64,000 bases of DNA from Gordonia rubripertincta (GTDB taxonomy: Bacteria; Actinomycetota; Actinomycetes; Mycobacteriales; Mycobacteriaceae): assembly GCF_038024875.1 (NCBI RefSeq), contig NZ_CP136136.1, forward strand, positions 620,001 to 684,000. Reading direction: 5' to 3'. The stretch's first letter is position 1. The number at the start of each line of letters is the position of its first letter. The position numbers and the translations under genes are program-made. Shown one piece after another: positions 60,821-64,000 of the stretch. The notes under the pieces are model-generated. The model searched no databases, had not been told where the DNA came from, and saw only the letters and a list, made by a program, of their open reading frames with translations.

Positions 60821-61402
60821 GTTTCCTCCACTTCAGCCCGCCGTCGGCGGCGAGCGGTCCGTACCCATCGAGGCAGGCGACTTCGGTATCAGGAACGGGT
60901 TCCCGACAACGCGGGAGCGACGTGTGAGATCCGATCGAACTTGTCCGAATCATCAGCGCGCCTTCGCGCATCCCTCCCACTCTTGTCCTGAGAATCTTCC
61001 GCTGTAGTTGTCCAAAGAAACCACTAGTTCGGTCGGCTAACAGGCAGTACTTGGCGCTGTAGCTGCTGAGCGCCTATCACAGGCAGGCGCTGCTCCACTT
61101 CCCCACGCGGCCGTTGTTCGCTCAGCGGATGCGGTGTGGCCGTCCATTCGCTAGGGGTCCAGTCGCTGCGAATGCTCAAGGAGTCGATCCTGATCCCGGA
61201 CACGATCGCTATTGTCTGCGACAAGGCTCGACTGCTCAGACAACCGCAGGCGTTTCCCCGACACTGGTCGACGAATGCGTCTATGCGTCGGGCGGTGACG
61301 AAGGCGCCCGCGGCGCCGTCCCGCTCAGAGGAACAGTGTGCTGGACATACGTGTGAGGCGAGCCACACGATGTTTGGACCGCGAGTGATGGAGGTTCCCC
61401 CG
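60821..61402. other. Long intergenic region upstream of the IclR gene
   Basis: These 582 bases contain no gene I can support. The composition is less GC-rich than elsewhere, and a weak 7-bp inverted repeat (AGCGCCT/AGGCGCT) occurs near 61070-61090. A frame open to 61136 continues into the IclR gene but has no domain. The region may contain decayed mobile DNA and the promoters of both flanking genes. Confidence 0.45.
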
Positions 61403-62215
61403 ATGGCCGCGATCCAGACCGTGCAGAAGATCGGTCCCCTTCTCGATCTGTTCACGATCGAACGCCCCGAATGGGGCGTCTCCGAGGTGGCCGAAGCACT
61501 CGGTGTACCCCGCTCTACTGCACACGCAATGCTGTCCTCGTTGGTGGAAACCGGCCTATTGCAATGCCGTACGCGTGGTCGCTACCGCATCGGGTGGCGT
61601 GTCGTGGAACTTAACCAGACGCTTAACGGTTGCATGGATGTGAGGTCGACGGCCGCCCCGATGTTGCACGAATTGTCGGGCAAGTTCGGCGAGACAGTGC
61701 ATCTGGCGGTGATGGAACGCTACCGCGTGCTCTACGTCGACAAGGTGCTGGGCAACCACGTCATCAACGTCGCGGGCGCTCGAGTGGGGGCCCACCTAGA
61801 GGGCCACTGCAGCGCAGTGGGCAAGGCACTGTTGGCCCAGTGCGACGTCAGTGAGATCGAACGCAACGTGACCAACAAGCCGCTGCGTCGGTTGACACCT
61901 GCCACCATCACCAATCCCAAGTCGCTGCTCCAGGAGTTGGATTCGGTACGTCGGATGGGTGTAGCGCTCGACGCGGGAGAGGCTGTCGCCGAAGTTCATT
62001 GCGTCGCTGCACCGATCCGGGACGACATGGGGGTTGTAGTGGCGGCTTTGAGTATGACTGCCCCGGCGAGCCGATTTGTCCCGTCACAACGGGAGTACAA
62101 GGCGGCGGTTGTTGCCGCTGCGGGAGCCGTCTCCAAAGCCTTGATTCAGGCCTCGGAACCTGCCGAGAAGCCGATGGAACGTGATAGCCCGCTTTTGCGG
62201 GCAGTGCCCAACTAG
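61403..62215 (+). CDS. IclR-family transcriptional regulator
   Basis: A 270-aa regulator. The N-terminal winged helix (IQTVQKIGPLLDLFTIERPE, VSEVAEALGVPRSTAHAML) precedes the effector domain (about 85-250; ETVHLAVMERYRVLYVDKVL, HCSAVGKALLA, CVAAPIRDDMGVVVAALSMT). ATG 61403 is chosen because GGAGG lies 8 bases upstream. The TAG stop at 62213-62215 is formed by the TA target duplication of the IS element plus its first base. Without the element the same TAG would arise from the flanking sequence, so the protein is unchanged. Confidence 0.87.
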   Translation: MAAIQTVQKIGPLLDLFTIERPEWGVSEVAEALGVPRSTAHAMLSSLVETGLLQCRTRGRYRIGWRVVELNQTLNGCMDVRSTAAPMLHELSGKFGETVHLAVMERYRVLYVDKVLGNHVINVAGARVGAHLEGHCSAVGKALLAQCDVSEIERNVTNKPLRRLTPATITNPKSLLQELDSVRRMGVALDAGEAVAEVHCVAAPIRDDMGVVVAALSMTAPASRFVPSQREYKAAVVAAAGAVSKALIQASEPAEKPMERDSPLLRAVPN

Positions 62216-62233
62216 TGTCCTGAGTCATTAATT
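62215..62233. repeat. Left terminal inverted repeat of the IS630 element
   Basis: GTGTCCTGAGTCATTAATT, the exact reverse complement of 63328-63346. Confidence 0.93.
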
Positions 62234-62257
62234 GTCATTCGGTTGATAGACTGGGGA

Positions 62258-63349
62258 ATGGCAACCCGGGGTCCGCGAGCAGTGGATATTGTTCTGACCG
62301 ATGACGAGCGCCGTGAGCTCGAAGGGTGGGCGCGTCGGCGAACGACGGCCTCGGGTTTGGCGATGCGATCACGAATCGTTCTCGCTGCCGCTGATGGCGG
62401 GTCGAATACCGAAGTGGCACAACGACTCGGCCTCAACCGAGGTACCGTGCGGCGATGGCGAGGCCGGTTCGTCGAGCACCGCTGCGAGGGGTTGCTCGAC
62501 GAACCCCGGCCCGGGCGACCTCGAACCGTCGGCGACGAGCAGATCAAAGACCTGATCACCGCAACTCTCGAGACCACTCCGAAGAATGCGACACACTGGT
62601 CGACTCGGTCGATGGCCGAGCATCTCGACATGTCACAGTCAACCGTGTCGCGTGTATGGAGAGCGTTCGGATTGGCTCCACACAAACAGGATTCGTGGAA
62701 GCTGTCGAAAGATCCCATGTTCACCGAGAAGGTCCGCGACGTCGTCGGGCTCTACATGAACCCACCCGAACGTGCCCTGGTGCTCTGCGTTGACGAGAAG
62801 ACCCAGATCCAAGCGCTCGATCGCACCCAGCCGATCTTTCCCATGCTCCCGGGCACCCCGCAACGGGCCAGCCACGACTACGTGCGCAACGGCACCTCCA
62901 GCCTGTACGCGGCGTTGGACATCGCGTCGGGCAAAGTCATCGGTTCGCTTCACTCACGGCATCGCGCAACGGAATTCATCGGATTCCTCCGCAAGATCGA
63001 CGCCGAGGTACCCGACGAGCTCGACGTCCACCTGGTCATGGACAATGCCTCCACCCACAAGACACCCGCGGTCAAGCGATGGCTGACCGCGCACCCGCGG
63101 TTTGTTGTCCACTTCACTCCCACCAGCTCATCCTGGATGAACCTCGTCGAACGCTGGTTCGCCGAACTGACCACCAAGAAACTCCAACGCTCCACCCATC
63201 GCACCGTACGAGTACTCAATGCCGACATCAGAGCGTGGATCGAGACCTGGAACGACAACCCCCGCCCCTACGTGTGGGTCAAGACCGCTGACCAGATCCT
63301 CGACTCCATCGCCCACTACTGCACACGAATTAATGACTCAGGACACTAG
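62258..63349 (+). CDS. IS630-family DDE transposase
   Basis: A 363-aa transposase. The N-terminal helix-turn-helix region (ERRELEGWARRRTTASGLAM, GSNTEVAQRLGLNRGTVRRW, GLLDEPRPGRPRT) binds the ends. The catalytic DDE triad is in LCVDEKTQIQ, HLVMDNASTHK and WMNLVERWFAEL. ATG 62258 is the likely start; a TTG at 62243 is upstream. The last codons lie in the right inverted repeat and the TAG stop (63347-63349) is made of the target TA plus the flanking G, so the stop comes from the insertion site. The gene looks intact. Confidence 0.92.
   Translation: MATRGPRAVDIVLTDDERRELEGWARRRTTASGLAMRSRIVLAAADGGSNTEVAQRLGLNRGTVRRWRGRFVEHRCEGLLDEPRPGRPRTVGDEQIKDLITATLETTPKNATHWSTRSMAEHLDMSQSTVSRVWRAFGLAPHKQDSWKLSKDPMFTEKVRDVVGLYMNPPERALVLCVDEKTQIQALDRTQPIFPMLPGTPQRASHDYVRNGTSSLYAALDIASGKVIGSLHSRHRATEFIGFLRKIDAEVPDELDVHLVMDNASTHKTPAVKRWLTAHPRFVVHFTPTSSSWMNLVERWFAELTTKKLQRSTHRTVRVLNADIRAWIETWNDNPRPYVWVKTADQILDSIAHYCTRINDSGH
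63328..63346. repeat. Right terminal inverted repeat of the IS630 element
   Basis: AATTAATGACTCAGGACAC, pairing perfectly with 62215-62233 and overlapping the transposase C-terminus. Confidence 0.93.
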
Positions 63350-63352
63350 CCC

Positions 63353-64000
63353 TCAGTGACCGCTGCCGAGTTGGCGGGACAACCCCAGAGCAGCGGTGCG
63401 TACCGCGGACGCCGTTTGGTCGAGATTGATCCTGTTTTGCCATCCGGAGACTGACAGGCCTGCAACAACGGTTCCGTCGTGACTGAAGACCGGGCTGGCG
63501 GCACACACGACCCCCGCGCGTGACTCTTCGAGGTCGTAGGAAACGCCTCTGTCCCGGATTCTGGACAGCTCAGCGCGGAAACGGCCGGGTGTGTCGATGG
63601 TGCGTTCGGCTAAGCGTGGGAGCCCATTCGCGACGATCAGGTCGACGGTGGCCTCGTCGGAGTAGGCGAGGATGGCTTTGCCGATACCGGTGCCGTGCGC
63701 AGGCCAACGTCCTCCCGATCGAGTTGGCAGAGGAGGAGCTGTCGGGCTCCTCAGCACGTCGAGATAGACCACCGCGGTGCCGTCAAGCACCGCGAGATGC
63801 ACCGAGTGGCCGGTGGCTTCGCGCAGATCGGACATGAACGGTTTAGCAGCATCACGCAGGCTCCGGTGCCGGGGTGCCTTCTGGCCCAGTTCGAACAGCC
63901 GAAGTCCCAGCCGGTACTCGGTGCCGTGACGTTCGAGTATGCGCAGCGATGCCAACTCCGCGGCCATCCGGTGCACGCTGGATTTCGACAGGCCGGTCCG
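63353..64000 (-). CDS. IclR-family transcriptional regulator (5' end beyond the window)
   Basis: The visible 215 residues begin within the winged helix (TGLSKSSVHRMAAELASL) and run through the effector domain: GHSVHLAVLDGTAVVYLDVL, PAHGTGIGKAILAY, GVVCAASPVFSHDGTVVAGL. The start and the first helices lie beyond the right edge. It is distinct in sequence from the convergent IclR protein at 61403-62215, so the pair is not a recent duplication. Its targets are probably to the right of the window. Confidence 0.87.
   Translation of the reverse strand, partial: RTGLSKSSVHRMAAELASLRILERHGTEYRLGLRLFELGQKAPRHRSLRDAAKPFMSDLREATGHSVHLAVLDGTAVVYLDVLRSPTAPPLPTRSGGRWPAHGTGIGKAILAYSDEATVDLIVANGLPRLAERTIDTPGRFRAELSRIRDRGVSYDLEESRAGVVCAASPVFSHDGTVVAGLSVSGWQNRINLDQTASAVRTAALGLSRQLGSGH

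Larger units (their letters stand above)
62215..63346 (+). mobile_element. IS630-family insertion sequence
   Basis: A complete 1132-bp element with perfect 19-bp terminal inverted repeats, flanked by TA duplications (62213-62214 and 63347-63348). It sits in a CTAG target between the 3' ends of two convergent IclR genes and disrupts neither. One intact transposase gene. Confidence 0.93.

Noticed and set aside
61136..61402. N-terminal extension of the IclR frame
   Set aside because: The regulator's helix-turn-helix starts right after ATG 61403, which has a good ribosome site; the upstream part has no similarity to anything I know.

Overview
The window is high-GC DNA with densely packed genes, many of them joined by 4-base ATGA or GTGA stop/start overlaps. 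The gene content points to a mycolic-acid-group actinomycete, and Gordonia or a close relative (Rhodococcus, Mycobacterium) is my best guess. The pointers are a SigF/RsbW stress system with GGTTT-N16-GGGTA promoters, ANTAR regulators, a short M. tuberculosis-type PpdK, a PtpB-like phosphatase, and many acyl-CoA dehydrogenases, CoA ligases and CoA transferases. No rRNA, tRNA or CRISPR array was seen. The only complete mobile element is an IS630-family insertion at the right end.

Layout. (1) 0.1-5.3 kb: a GntR regulator and an acyl-CoA dehydrogenase face a three-gene operon of CitE-like lyase (frameshifted), mesaconyl-CoA hydratase-like enzyme and 2-methylfumaryl-CoA isomerase-like enzyme, a C4/C5 branched dicarboxylyl-CoA module. 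(2) 5.3-9.2 kb: a stand-alone ectoine hydroxylase, an HpnE-like oxidoreductase and a CynX/NimT-type transporter. (3) 9.5-20.7 kb: a stress island with a general-stress SDR, a DUF5709 protein, PAS-ANTAR and GAF-ANTAR regulators, a four-gene glycosyltransferase operon, RsbW, a small membrane protein with a zinc alcohol dehydrogenase, SigF and a STAS anti-anti-sigma factor. SigF-type promoter matches precede most of these units. (4) 20.9-25.3 kb: an isopenicillin-N-synthase-like oxygenase, then LysR, an SfnB-like sulfur-acquisition oxidoreductase and a MetE-like protein. (5) 25.4-29.4 kb: glutaryl-CoA dehydrogenase with a frameshifted class III CoA transferase, a divergent LacI regulator, and an SDR remnant. 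(6) 29.5-38.6 kb: a solute:sodium symporter operon and a five-gene acyl-CoA degradation operon on either side of a TetR gene. Near-identical palindromes lie upstream of both operons. (7) 38.6-47.3 kb: a MurE paralogue, PtpB, flavin reductase, a PfkB sugar kinase, MsrA/MsrB, an amino-acid permease and a PEP-mobile-domain protein. (8) 47.5-59.7 kb: SurE, a 377-bp perfect tandem duplication, a MarR-like regulator with an acyl-CoA ligase, and a P450-ALDH-SDR-dikinase-TetR-reductase operon followed by SDR and enoyl-CoA hydratase. (9) 59.8-64 kb: a zinc alcohol dehydrogenase and two convergent IclR regulators separated by an IS630 element.

Working together: regions 1, 5, 6 and 8 each look like a regulated catabolic cassette that activates an acid, oxidises or hydrates the CoA ester and cleaves it, with its own regulator and a recognisable operator candidate. 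Region 3 is a coherent SigF regulon. Three genes carry an apparent single-base insertion in or beside a G/C run, and one region is duplicated exactly. Consensus or assembly error should be excluded before calling these genes dead.
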